The notes below the pieces were generated by a model that worked only from the letters and a program-made list of their open reading frames with translations, was not told the origin of the DNA and did no database searches. Shown here piece after piece: positions 7,752-14,806 of a DNA stretch of 17,170 nt. Where the stretch lies: NCBI GenBank assembly GCA_965369945.1, contig CBDUST010000063.1, positions 1-17,170 on the forward strand, written 5' to 3'. Source of the stretch: JADFNO01 sp965369945 (lineage in GTDB: Bacteria > Planctomycetota > Phycisphaerae > Phycisphaerales > SM1A02). Within the stretch, counting starts at the first letter, position 1, and the number at the start of each line of letters is the position of its first letter. Made by a program: the position numbers and the translations under genes.

Positions 7752-8033
7752 GTCGCCCAACCGATCCGACTCGCGGCTGTTCGTCATCATCGACGCCGAC
7801 TATATGGCCCCTATCCCCAGCCCCTGGATTCGAAAGAGAGCCGTAGAGAACCGTGGACGAGAGCGAGGCTCGTCGATCCACTTACGAACCGCGGAAGGCG
7901 AAGCCCCGAAGGCTCCGCTCTCGCCATGCGCTGCGTCTGTCCGCTCCCACGATCACTCGCGCTTGCCAGCGGACGGTTTGCAATCTTCGCTGTCACCATG
8001 GTCCCGAGCATCGTATCCCGTCGCTGTTACGCA

Positions 8034-8052
8034 CCGTCGATAGGGTCAACGG
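8034..8052 (-). terminator. Hairpin directly after the glycosyltransferase stop, possible terminator
   Basis: On the minus strand CCGTTGA-CCCTA-TCGACGG folds into a 7-pair stem (one G-T pair) with a 5-base loop, one base after the stop codon ends at 8053. No T-rich tract follows, so it is not a classic intrinsic terminator; it could instead stabilise the 3' end. Confidence 0.3.
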
Positions 8053-9000
8053 TCACCTCCCGGTCACGCTCCTCTTTCCCGGCCTGTGGATCAGGCGAGC
8101 CAGATCCTCAGCCATGAGATACCAATAGCGAGGAATCGATGAGAATGCGGACACCGCAAGGAGCAGCCGAGTCCGGAGTCGCCTGGGACCCTTCAGGGGT
8201 ATGGTCAGCGTAGAGTACAGGTACAGAAAAGGGATTCTCCAATAGGGAAGGATCCGCCTCCGCGGTCTGGCAAAGAACGTGTCGCAGTACCGGCGGATTC
8301 GAGCTTCTCTCGTCTCAGGATCTCGATTCATTCGCCGATACCAGCATGCATCCTCCACATATACAAATCCACCGAGGATCGCGAGCTCGCCAAGCAGCAG
8401 CACTCCTGGCACTAACGTCCTCGGAACGAGATTGGTTTTCCGTAGGGCGTCAAGGCGAATAAGTCCGTAGATCATGTTCGGATCGCCCCACATCACCAGA
8501 TTGAAGCGGGTCACAGGATCGGTTATCCCGGACATATCTATGAATAGCTTCTTTGGGCGCGGAATCTCTGTACCCTCCTTGTCGATCCAAACCACCTCTC
8601 CGAACGTGAGCACGGCTCTGTCATCTTCCTCGATTCCTCTGACTAACACGGCTAGATAGTCTATCGACAGGATGTCATGTCCAGCCACGATCAGGAAGAA
8701 CTCGCCCTTGGCAGCGCGCATTACGATGTTGAAATTCTCGATGGCGCCGACATTCTTTGGCTGTCGTACGTACCGGATCCGATTATCTCGTCTCGCGTAG
8801 GCTTGGGCGATCGAGGCAGTCTCATCCTCTGACGCATTGTCGGATATGATGACCTCAAAATCCGAACACGATTGAGCAACGATCGACTCTATCGCCCGGT
8901 GAAGGAAGCGGGCCTCGTTGCGCACGGGCATTCCGATCGTAACGCGTGGCCTCTCGTCGTCGACTGGCCGATCGTCGATAGATTCATTGCGCCTCTGCAT
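8053..9000 (-). CDS. Family 2 glycosyltransferase, 315 aa
   Basis: GT-A fold transferase that would move a sugar from a nucleotide donor to a growing glycan on the cytoplasmic face of the membrane. The order of motifs is typical: VTIGMPVRNEARFLHRAIESI, the nucleotide-binding VIISDNASEDETASIA, NVGAIENFNIVMRAAKGEFF, and AGHD in place of the usual DXD metal site. The C-terminal 80 residues are rich in Arg and aromatics (FLYLYSTLTIPLKGPRRLRTRLLLAV), which may hold it against the membrane. The ATG at 9000 has AAGGA seven bases upstream. The frame runs on to 9117, but those extra 39 residues are low in family content and lack a ribosome site. It sits upstream of the CDP-sugar operon on the same strand but with its own 381-base gap, so it may be a separate unit. 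Donor and acceptor are not readable. Confidence 0.87.
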   Translation of the reverse strand: MQRRNESIDDRPVDDERPRVTIGMPVRNEARFLHRAIESIVAQSCSDFEVIISDNASEDETASIAQAYARRDNRIRYVRQPKNVGAIENFNIVMRAAKGEFFLIVAGHDILSIDYLAVLVRGIEEDDRAVLTFGEVVWIDKEGTEIPRPKKLFIDMSGITDPVTRFNLVMWGDPNMIYGLIRLDALRKTNLVPRTLVPGVLLLGELAILGGFVYVEDACWYRRMNRDPETREARIRRYCDTFFARPRRRILPYWRIPFLYLYSTLTIPLKGPRRLRTRLLLAVSAFSSIPRYWYLMAEDLARLIHRPGKRSVTGR

Positions 9001-9007
9001 TGCGTAT

Positions 9008-9012
9008 TCCTT
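9008..9012 (-). promoter_or_regulatory. Ribosome binding site deciding the glycosyltransferase start
   Basis: Minus strand AAGGA, seven bases before the ATG at 9000. It favours this start over the longer frame beginning at 9117. Confidence 0.6.
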
Positions 9013-9315
9013 GAATGCATTCTGCCCGATCGAAGGTCTCTGGTCAACCACTGGTCGGCTCGACGCGGATGCTACTTGCGGGCGTACTTCGCCAACCAGA
9101 GGTCGGGAGGCGCACAATAAACCAGCTCCGCCGGCGCAAGGACTCGCGAACGATTGCGCGCTTCGGACCGTATGGTAATGATTCGGTTATTGCTGCCGAG
9201 ATCTCGGCGCTATCCGGCCATTGTCAATGCGCAATGCGACGAGTCAGATTCACCGCTCGAACGAATTTCAGAATGCCGTCTTTCGTCCCCTCGCTACCTG
9301 TCTTCCATCAGACGG

Positions 9316-9321
9316 TATACT
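9316..9321 (+). promoter_or_regulatory. Candidate -10 box for the sulfotransferase gene
   Basis: TATACT matches five of six bases of TATAAT and lies 72 bases before the chosen start at 9394. No good -35 box is found at 16-18 bases, so the call is weak. Confidence 0.25.
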
Positions 9322-9393
9322 ACCGCCGATGATCTCTCACACGGCGTGGGCAAAGGTAGCACTCGTACGACAGGTACACCGAGTCATCTGAGA

Positions 9394-10311
9394 ATGAAAC
9401 AGATATTCGTTCGTGGGATTAGCCGTTCGGGCGGTACGTTGATGGCGACGATTCTGGACGCTCATCCACAGGTAGCTATGTCCTACGAGCTCTATCAGCA
9501 TCTCCTTACACCATCGGGAGAACACCTAAAGCGGGCACCCGGGCTTGCTGAGCAACTTGGCCTTGCGCTAGAGCGCGCGTCCACCTCCCCGACGAAATTG
9601 TACAGTTTGATCGAAGACCCTACGACCCGTACGTTTGTGGCACGTGCGAACCGTAGCGGCGTCGACCCTGGTACGCTCCTACGCTTGCTTGAACAACATA
9701 CCGCTCGGGGGAAGGATCTCGCAACCTTGCGCGGCCGGATGCTGTTCATCGAGCGCATCGCCCAGGAAAAGATGAGGCGCGAAGGGAAGATACATTGGGG
9801 AACCAAGATCGCGTCGGGATATTGGGAGCTTGCTTCCCTATACCCGAATTCGTATTTCCTATACATGCTTCGTGACGGCCGCGATGTGGCTGCCTCGCGA
9901 AAGAATGTCGGTGACTTCAAGCAAACAGTCGATGACGTCGCAAGAAGCTGGTGCGTCTCGGCTGAGGAGTTTGTGCGCTTCACTTCTGAGCGGCACATCC
10001 GAGCTCGTGTAGTCAGCTACGAGCGACTCACTGCCCATCCCGAGGCGGAGCTTCGAGCGATGATGGAGTTTCTCGAGCTGCCGTGGGATCAGGGCATGCT
10101 GTCGTTCTATAATAAGGAGTTGACAATCTTTCGACACCCGATGGGCCACCTGTCCGCCAAACAGATCAGCAAGCCAATCTCCACGTCCAGTGTGGGAAGG
10201 TGGAGGCAAGAACTCACGAGAGACGAGATCAGAACGTTCCAATCTATCGCCGGGCCGCTACTCACCGAATTGGGCTACGAGGTTCCCTCGGATGCCACGG
10301 CGGGTGCCTGA
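9394..10311 (+). CDS. Sulfotransferase family protein, 305 aa
   Basis: PAPS-dependent sulfotransferase fold, which would transfer sulfate to a glycan or other acceptor. The 5'-phosphosulfate loop is RGISRSGGTLMATILDAHP (7-25) and the 3'-phosphate motif is YMLRDGRDVAASRKN (157-171). VVSYERLTAHPEAELRAMMEFLELPW (207-231) and the SVGRWRQELTRDEI segment (266-279) are also typical. The start at 9394 is chosen because MKQIFVRGISRSGGT is where family members begin. The frame opens 80 codons earlier, but that stretch has no family content. Only a weak GAGA precedes the start. It is the first gene of a plus-strand pair divergent from the sugar operon. The cytosolic form without a signal or membrane helix suggests it acts before export, on lipid-linked or nucleotide-linked intermediates. 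The acceptor is unknown. Confidence 0.87.
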   Translation: MKQIFVRGISRSGGTLMATILDAHPQVAMSYELYQHLLTPSGEHLKRAPGLAEQLGLALERASTSPTKLYSLIEDPTTRTFVARANRSGVDPGTLLRLLEQHTARGKDLATLRGRMLFIERIAQEKMRREGKIHWGTKIASGYWELASLYPNSYFLYMLRDGRDVAASRKNVGDFKQTVDDVARSWCVSAEEFVRFTSERHIRARVVSYERLTAHPEAELRAMMEFLELPWDQGMLSFYNKELTIFRHPMGHLSAKQISKPISTSSVGRWRQELTRDEIRTFQSIAGPLLTELGYEVPSDATAGA

Positions 10312-10381
10312 TCGTTGGGGACGAAACACGTGCGAACGCGCGGAAAGACCTGGACGGTGCTACTTCTACGTGTATGGATAG

Positions 10382-11365
10382 ATGACTATGTCCCCGATAT
10401 CCTTCGATTCACAATCACTTAGGCAGATCATCGATCCGCCATTCGACCCGTCATCCGAATATGAGGCTGTGTTTCCTCTGGCTTGGTACACAGCCTTCCT
10501 CGAAACGCTTCTAGCGCGAAGAGTGCAGATCATCACGTACCGCGACTTGTTCGCGCACAGCGACGATTGGGATTTCCAGTCCTGCTACCGACGCGAGTTT
10601 GAGAATTGGCATCGTCACATTCGCGATCCGGAACGCATATATCTCTTGATACAACACGATGTGGATCTCGTTCCCTCGTTCACAAGGCGGATCGTAGCAC
10701 TGGAAGCAACATATGGCATTCGTTCCAATATCTTCATATTCAACGAGCCGATCGACGATCTGCTGGCCGACCCGAGCTGGTACGATGTCGATCACCCGTT
10801 CTTTCAACAGGCCGAGCGCAACGGTTTCGTCATTGGTTATCACCAAAACGCTCTAGTGTTATCGAAATCGGATATGGACAGCGCCGTCGAGCAATTCCGT
10901 CGCGACGTCGAGGAACTCAGTCGATCCTACCGCATCGAGTTTTTCTGCCCGCACGGTGGCCGGGGGCACGAGATAAACGGTAGACTCTATCATAACTACG
11001 ATGTACCACTACCCCCGGAATACCAACGTCGCGTACGCTGGATCTACAACCGCTACAGCGTACGGTTTCACGGCCGTTGGAGCGACGGTGGGCTGCGGCG
11101 CGTGACTGACGCCGAACGTCTTACAGACCTTGACCTCGTTGAACGGTTCGTGAACTCCATGCAACCCGGCAAGCGCTATTTTGCACTCATCCACCCGCAG
11201 TTGTGGGGCTATAACATCAACATGGACTATAACCCGGCTCTGAGAGACCAGCATTGGTATCAACACGTATGCCGTCAGTATTCGCCAAGCTCGGCACGAC
11301 AGCGCCAAGCGAAGGCACGACAGCGCCGAGCGAAGGCACGACTCGACAGAGAAAGAAACGCTTGA
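10382..11365 (+). CDS. Polysaccharide deacetylase-related (NodB-like) protein, 327 aa
   Basis: Looks like a divergent NodB-fold metal-dependent hydrolase of the kind found in O-antigen loci. Motif-like stretches are LIQHDVDLVPSF (89-100, His/Asp metal pair), GYHQNAL (152-158), EFFCPHGGRGHEI (186-198, resembling the catalytic FRxPxG block) and YFALIHPQLWGY (266-277, a late His). This order fits polysaccharide deacetylase, but the activity is inferred. Residues 304-325 are a basic tail built from a 7-residue repeat (ARQRQAK, ARQRRAK, ARLDRER). Codon 3 is also ATG (10388), nine bases after GGA, and may be the true start. It follows the sulfotransferase by 70 bases on the same strand, so both probably act on the same glycan. 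No signal peptide is seen. Confidence 0.7.
   Translation: MTMSPISFDSQSLRQIIDPPFDPSSEYEAVFPLAWYTAFLETLLARRVQIITYRDLFAHSDDWDFQSCYRREFENWHRHIRDPERIYLLIQHDVDLVPSFTRRIVALEATYGIRSNIFIFNEPIDDLLADPSWYDVDHPFFQQAERNGFVIGYHQNALVLSKSDMDSAVEQFRRDVEELSRSYRIEFFCPHGGRGHEINGRLYHNYDVPLPPEYQRRVRWIYNRYSVRFHGRWSDGGLRRVTDAERLTDLDLVERFVNSMQPGKRYFALIHPQLWGYNINMDYNPALRDQHWYQHVCRQYSPSSARQRQAKARQRRAKARLDRERNA
11293..11343 (+). repeat. 21-base tandem direct repeat in the 3' end of the deacetylase-like gene
   Basis: Two copies of a 21-base unit (11293-11313, 11314-11334), starting GGCACGACAGCGCC and differing by one base (AAGCGAA or GAGCGAA). A partial third copy GGCACGAC follows, and CGCCAAGCT just upstream looks like a decayed fragment. 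The period keeps frame and adds seven residues per copy to a basic tail, so copy number could vary without breaking the gene. Confidence 0.85.
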
Positions 11366-11393
11366 GTTCGTTGATCGGCCTAAGCCTGAAACA

Positions 11394-11411
11394 GGAATCC
11401 CGAAGGGTTCC
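11394..11411 (+). terminator. Small hairpin downstream of the deacetylase-like gene
   Basis: GGAATCCC-GAA-GGGTTCC forms seven pairs with one bulged base, 28 bases after the stop. No T-tract follows, so intrinsic termination is doubtful. Confidence 0.25.
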
Positions 11412-11571
11412 AATCTTCAACCCAACGCCACCCGGAGCGCTTATGGGAGGTTGATCCAGGACTGGGTGGGCTACGGAAGGTCGAAACTGCCATGGGATTG
11501 ACACCGTACTGGCACAATCCGATATGTGAATCCGAGGTTTGCGTATTGCCCCTTGTCGGACGTCGTCCTGG

Positions 11572-11597
11572 TTTAGAACTTGATCGAGCGTTCATGC
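11572..11597 (+). repeat. Degenerate IS-end fragment abutting a dispersed repeat
   Basis: From 11563 the sequence matches the IS end at 12161-12195 at 30 of 35 positions (shared core AGAACTTGATCGAG versus AGAACTCGATCGAG, then GTTCATGCCG). The match stops exactly where the repeat unit beginning TATGGGTCC starts, which suggests that the unit inserted into or recombined with this older end. Confidence 0.6.
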
Positions 11598-11717
11598 CGT
11601 ATGGGTCCAGATCTCAGCCAGGCACATCAAGTGCCGTTCAGTGGAAGTAGTTCACCAGTCCGCCCATCCGCTCGCGCCACCCGCACAATTCCCGCCACAT
11701 AATGCCCCTTACCGGAC
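11597..11717 (-). repeat. Dispersed repeat of about 120 bases, copy A (IS-end plus transposase C-terminal remnant)
   Basis: One end is CCGTATGGGTCCAGATCTCAG with CC following; the other is CCCGCCACATAATGCCCC followed by TTACCGGACG. Copy B (16965-17087) shares both ends and much of the middle. On the minus strand the middle reads RERMGGLVNYFH then stop, a shortened form of the RLGGLLNSYYREAA end of the intact transposase at 84-1151. So the unit is a miniature derivative of this IS lineage, not a gene. Confidence 0.7.
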
Positions 11718-11900
11718 GCAGGCCACCGGACCAAGCTTTGGCGGCAGATACGAAGTCGCGAGGGGCGCTGCCGATGAGTATTTGGATTCTACGGGGCGTG
11801 CCGGACCGTCAGCGTCGTGACCATTGCATATGAGGCGTTGAAGGTCTTCAGGGCTCTCGATCCTTATCTTGACAGTGCGAAAGCCAACCTGATCACTCGT

Positions 11901-12164
11901 TCAATCGACCAACGCAATGCCCACGGCCATCAGACCGATGAACGTAAGTGGCGCCCACCACGGTGCGGCCACGGTCCACATGCCCCATGCATTGGCGCCC
12001 TCGGCGAGTCCGACCATCATCAGCACCGTGACACCCGCCCAGCGCTGTCGACGCCTTAGAGGCCCGTTGATCAAGACCAGAGCCGCCAGGCCGACCGCGA
12101 CGAGGCTGCCGCCCAGCGCGTCCAGCAGGGCGAGCACAAGTCGCTCGATCAGCGCATCCCGTCC
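11901..12164 (-). pseudogene. Membrane-protein gene truncated by an IS remnant
   Basis: The minus frame encodes about 87 residues with three hydrophobic segments (LALLDALGGSLVAVGLAALV, WAGVTVLMMVGLAEGANAW, APLTFIGLMAVGIALV) ending at a stop at 11901. The open frame can be started at an ATG at 12191, but its first ten codons (MNPRSSSGTG) are simply the terminal sequence of the IS remnant that begins at 12165. The native 5' end therefore appears lost to that insertion. It looks like the C-terminal part of a small integral membrane protein of unknown function. No conserved catalytic motif is seen. Confidence 0.5.
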
Positions 12165-12274
12165 TGTTCCAGAACTCGATCGAGGGTTCATGCCGCTTCT
12201 CGGTCGTAATGGCTGAGGATTCCGCCGAGTCGTTCACGTCGCGCGACCGTGGCTGATCCGTGTTCTGGAACCCC
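12165..12274 (-). pseudogene. Transposase C-terminal remnant with its IS end
   Basis: Starts with TGTTCCAGAACTCGATCGAG, equivalent to the end of the intact IS at 61. Just inside it a minus-strand stop (12188-12190) closes the reading RLGGILSHYDREAA, preceded by GVPEHGSATVARRE. This lines up with GVPECSTGRVM...RLGGLLNSYYREAA of the intact transposase. Homology stops at the GVPE codons (12263-12274), and another IS-end-like sequence starts at 12279. So only about the last 28 codons of this copy survive. Confidence 0.75.
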
Positions 12275-12278
12275 GTGC

Positions 12279-12395
12279 TGTTTCTTTATTCGGCCGAACG
12301 TTCATGTAGCTCTCCGGCAGGAGGAAGTCAGCATGCCGCCGATCCGCTTGCGCTGCTTGTAATATTCCCGCCACATAATGCCCCTTCTCGGACTC
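12279..12395 (-). repeat. Dispersed repeat of about 120 bases, copy C
   Basis: Begins TGTTTCTTTATTCGGCCGAA, a close match to the IS left end, and finishes with ATTCCCGCCACATAATGCCC followed by CTTCTCGGAC, the same far block as copies A and B. The minus strand reads RKRIGGMLTSSCRRAT then stop, another transposase C-terminal remnant. It directly abuts the truncated remnant at 12165-12274, as if inserted into or recombined with it. Confidence 0.7.
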
Positions 12396-12428
12396 TCTTG
12401 GGGGCCTGCGACGGGATCGGAACCGTGT

Positions 12429-12487
12429 TGTTCCACGACTTAGCCAGGCACTCATGCGGCTTGAGCGTTGGGCTGAGTTTTGGAACG
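12429..12487. mobile_element. 59-base miniature element made of two facing IS ends
   Basis: The left half reads TGTTCCACGACTTAGCCAGG. The reverse complement of the right half reads CGTTCCAAAACTCAGCCCAA then CGCTC, which resembles the right end of the intact IS (TGTTCCAATTGTCAGCC then GAACGC). Only a few bases, with CTCA...TGAG continuing the symmetry, lie between. The whole can fold into one long imperfect hairpin. It has no coding capacity and would depend on a transposase supplied in trans. No T-tract follows, so a terminator is less likely. Confidence 0.65.
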
Positions 12488-12542
12488 GGACGGGGTTGTA
12501 CGTGTACATGGTTGTGCGTGTTCTTCGCTGCGGCTGCGCCAA

Positions 12543-13349
12543 CTAGCACATCTTCAGAATCCGGTCCGCGACAATTCTACCCAGCAGTGCGCTGCCAGCA
12601 TGTGTCAGATGCACCCCATCTCGCATGAGACACGTCTCCAGGCCGGCCTCGAGAATCGGCTGGAAAAGGTCGTTGATCGGAATATCGAGCTCGGCCATGA
12701 CCTCGGTGGCGACCTGGTTATACACGGTGACGTCTTTGTTGAGGCGGAGCAGCTGCCGACTGGTCGTGTGCCATTGATCGTGGACCGGCGTGTTCAGCGC
12801 CCACACGATTTCTTCAACCCCGGCGTCCCGGATGATCGCAATGATCCGCCGAAGACTATCGGCATACTGCTCGGGTGGTTTGTTCCATGGGTAAGGCGGC
12901 GCTCCGGGGGCAGCGGTCGCCAGATCGTGGAGCCCGGCGTTGACATGGACGACGTCCGGCCGACTCATGAGCCAGTCCTCTAGATGATTCAGAACGGCGA
13001 TTGTGCCTCCCGTGTTGTGTGGAATGTGGGTGAGATTGAAATGATCGATCAGGCGGTCATAGGCGTGCAGCCCGTAGCCGGTCGAATCGCGAATCCGCAT
13101 CCGAATCGAATCCCCGATCAGAAGCACGCGCTTTCGCCCCGGGCGTTCAGCCTCAGCGAGTCGATCGACAATTTGTTGTTGACGAGATCGTTCAAACTCG
13201 TTTCGCCCGCCGAGCAGGTGAAGTCGCTTGTAACCCAGCCCATGAGCATTGCGATGCAAATAGAGTGCGTGCGCAGCTTCGCCCTCAAGATGGCGGGTCG
13301 ATCCGTCCTTCATCCGGATCGTCGCGGACTCTGCCGCAAAGTATCTCAT
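12543..13349 (-). CDS. SGNH/GDSL-family hydrolase, 268 aa
   Basis: Serine esterase or acetyl-transfer fold often used to add or remove acyl groups on glycans. Block I is VLLIGDSIRMR (75-85, Ser81 nucleophile). The later block VVHVNAGLHDL (133-143) supplies the oxyanion Gly and Asn-like positions. Block V is MRDGVHLTHAG (242-252) with D244 and H247 completing the triad. About 70 residues of unrecognised sequence precede block I. The ATG at 13349 overlaps the stop of the upstream gene by 4 bases (ATGA), and GGAGG lies seven bases before it, a strong coupled start; a longer frame to 13580 is rejected. No signal peptide or membrane helix is seen, so it is probably cytosolic. The substrate is unknown, but its coupling to a methyltransferase suggests both modify one molecule. 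Confidence 0.85.
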   Translation of the reverse strand: MRYFAAESATIRMKDGSTRHLEGEAAHALYLHRNAHGLGYKRLHLLGGRNEFERSRQQQIVDRLAEAERPGRKRVLLIGDSIRMRIRDSTGYGLHAYDRLIDHFNLTHIPHNTGGTIAVLNHLEDWLMSRPDVVHVNAGLHDLATAAPGAPPYPWNKPPEQYADSLRRIIAIIRDAGVEEIVWALNTPVHDQWHTTSRQLLRLNKDVTVYNQVATEVMAELDIPINDLFQPILEAGLETCLMRDGVHLTHAGSALLGRIVADRILKMC

Positions 13350-14806
13350 CGTGCGGCCTCCACCGGCTGAAGCGCACCACTGATGAGCTTCGTCAGCCGG
13401 TCCTCGACGCGCCGGTTTCGTCTCCATGGCGATCTCGATTCCACAAGACGGATTTCCATGGGTCTTACGCCCGCCGATTTTAGAATCGTCTCCGCTCGCG
13501 ATTGGTAGATCTTGGCGTCGGAGGCGCGATAGATTCGGGCGCCCTTGGAGACGATCAGGTCGGCCTGGAGCGACAGCCACACCCAGATGATGGCCGCCTT
13601 GGTTTCACGTTGAAGCTTCCATACGAGCCAGTCAACGCGCCGGGTGAACTCATCCAGGTCCAGCCACGGCCGATCGGACTCTGGGTCGCGCCGGTAATCC
13701 TCGAGCCCCAGGCCCAGGAGAATCGCATCGGGGTTGACGGCGATCCAATGATTCACCGCCTCGCAATACTGACGTGTGCTCACGCACTTCAGCGGGTAGT
13801 GTAACGGGGACAATCCGTGCTTCGACAGCGCGCTATGAAGACTGGGTATGAGGGGGGCCTTTCCGCCGTTTGGCTGCCAGATTTCGTGGATAGGAACGAC
13901 AATCGTCGGTCCGCCCGTGGCTGCGGCCTCGGCCGTCTGCGCCACGAGTTCCCGGTGCCGCACCTGATCCTCTCGCGTCATCTTCGGAGGGGTCTTGAAC
14001 GTCGCCGAGGGCGTCTGCGGTGACGGCTCGGTGAGTCTTCTGACTGCAAGTGAGATCGTCTCGTCGCCCCCGACGAACCACGTCTCGGTTTTGCCGGAGT
14101 TCAAGAAGAGTTCGATGGTCAAGGGCTCGTCCGCCGTCGGCTGATAGTCGTTGCCGATCGAATCAGGTCGTTTGGTATAGATGTCGATGAAATACCCTTT
14201 GTTGTCGATGACGGACGGTGTGCCGAACTGACCGCCCGCGATATCGAAAACATCACGGGCCCATCGCTTGCAGGTTCGATTAGCCCAATGCTCGTAAAAC
14301 TTCTTGTTCTGTATGTAAAGATACAGTCCCTCCTCTCGAAGAAGTGAATGAATCCCCTCAAGCAATTCGTCGTATTCATCTTCGGACGAAACGAACGTCA
14401 ACCCGCCTTTGTTGATGACCAGGTCGAAGCGGCCGAACAGGTCGCGCTTCGTCTCCTCGCGCTTGAGGAAATCCTGTAGCGTGTCGTTGATCCACAGCAG
14501 ATCAGGATATGACTCATCGCATTGGCGGATGGCGACGGGGCTGAGGTCCAAACCGTAGATCCGTGAGTCCTGGAGCATGTTCAGCGCGCGCTCGCCGATG
14601 ATGTCGTGCACCTTCGCCGCCACCTGGCCTTGGCCGCAGCCCAGGTCCAAGCACCACAGTGGGCGATCGATTCGGAGATGCTCGGTAAACAGCGTGTCCA
14701 ACGCCTCGAACGTCGAGCGGTGCGTGAAGTGCCGGGGATCCGCCGCGTAGGTTGCGTCGTAGCCGGTTGAGCTGAACTGACGGTCCGGGTTCTCGTAAAC
14801 GATCAT
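13346..14806 (-). CDS. Methyltransferase fused to an SGNH-like C-terminal domain, 486 aa
   Basis: Residues 1-215 are a class I SAM methyltransferase: motif I WCLDLGCGQGQVAAK (51-65), YGLDLSPVAIRQC (84-96), FDLVINKGGLTFVSSEDEYD (127-146) and LYLYIQNKKFY. A Pro/Thr-rich linker (261-276) leads to a second domain (about 285-480). There, NPDAILLGLGLEDYR (358-372) and DEFTRRVDWLVWKLQRETKA (385-404) resemble blocks of SGNH hydrolases, but no GDS serine motif is visible (its place reads TIVVPIHEIW), so the second domain may be non-catalytic or a different fold. The start at 14806 is set by MIVYENPDRQF; the frame opens to 15160 through sequence with no such content. It is followed by, and overlaps, the SGNH hydrolase gene. 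Confidence 0.75.
   Translation of the reverse strand: MIVYENPDRQFSSTGYDATYAADPRHFTHRSTFEALDTLFTEHLRIDRPLWCLDLGCGQGQVAAKVHDIIGERALNMLQDSRIYGLDLSPVAIRQCDESYPDLLWINDTLQDFLKREETKRDLFGRFDLVINKGGLTFVSSEDEYDELLEGIHSLLREEGLYLYIQNKKFYEHWANRTCKRWARDVFDIAGGQFGTPSVIDNKGYFIDIYTKRPDSIGNDYQPTADEPLTIELFLNSGKTETWFVGGDETISLAVRRLTEPSPQTPSATFKTPPKMTREDQVRHRELVAQTAEAAATGGPTIVVPIHEIWQPNGGKAPLIPSLHSALSKHGLSPLHYPLKCVSTRQYCEAVNHWIAVNPDAILLGLGLEDYRRDPESDRPWLDLDEFTRRVDWLVWKLQRETKAAIIWVWLSLQADLIVSKGARIYRASDAKIYQSRAETILKSAGVRPMEIRLVESRSPWRRNRRVEDRLTKLISGALQPVEAAR
13357..13361 (-). promoter_or_regulatory. Ribosome binding site of the coupled SGNH hydrolase gene
   Basis: Minus strand GGAGG, seven bases before the ATG at 13349 and inside the last codons of the methyltransferase-fusion gene. 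It supports translational coupling and fixes the start. Confidence 0.75.

Larger units (their letters stand above)
7672..8052. other. Intergenic region between glycosyltransferase and rfbF
   Basis: This 381-base gap holds no credible gene. It contains the hairpin just after the glycosyltransferase stop (8034-8052), a 7-base perfect inverted repeat GTCCGCT/AGCGGAC (7939-7945 and 7968-7974), the candidate promoter at 7724-7751 and the rfbF ribosome binding site. Open frames here in several directions have no recognisable content. No JUMPStart/ops element (GGCGGTAGCGT) was seen. Confidence 0.5.
9001..9393. other. Divergent intergenic region
   Basis: This 393-base gap lies between the glycosyltransferase (minus) and sulfotransferase (plus) and should hold promoters for both. 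Open frames extend into it from both genes, but the translated extensions show no family features. The best promoter-like signal is TATACT at 9316-9321. No repeat related to the IS was found here. Confidence 0.5.
11366..12540. other. Gene-free region packed with IS-derived remnants
   Basis: Nearly 1.2 kb with no intact gene. It holds at least five IS-end-like sequences (starting near 11572, 11602, 12165, 12279 and 12429), two copies of a dispersed repeat of about 120 bases, a 59-base inverted-repeat element, and the remains of a membrane-protein gene (11901-12164). The first 200 bases (11366-11570) show nothing recognisable except the hairpin at 11394 and a block at 11544-11562 (TATTGCCCCTTGTCGGACG) that resembles the end of the dispersed repeat. 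Open frames across the region are accidental. Confidence 0.7.

Noticed and set aside
7672..7881. Longer rfbF reading frame with 70 more residues
   Set aside because: No family content in the extension, and the ATG at 7671 has a good ribosome binding site.
11293..11343. Tandem repeat as a CRISPR-like array
   Set aside because: The units are directly adjacent with no spacers, stay in frame inside a gene, and no cas gene is present.
12429..12487. Inverted repeat as an intrinsic terminator
   Set aside because: No T-tract on either side, no gene ends into it closely, and both arms match IS ends.
11893..12542. Several open frames on both strands (for example 11893-12237, 12234-12542, 12260-12628)
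   Set aside because: They run through IS ends and repeats, overlap one another and have no coherent protein features; only the truncated membrane-protein frame looks once-coding.
13350..13580. Longer frame for the SGNH hydrolase
   Set aside because: It overlaps the coding end of the fusion gene by more than 200 bases; the coupled ATG with GGAGG is much better.
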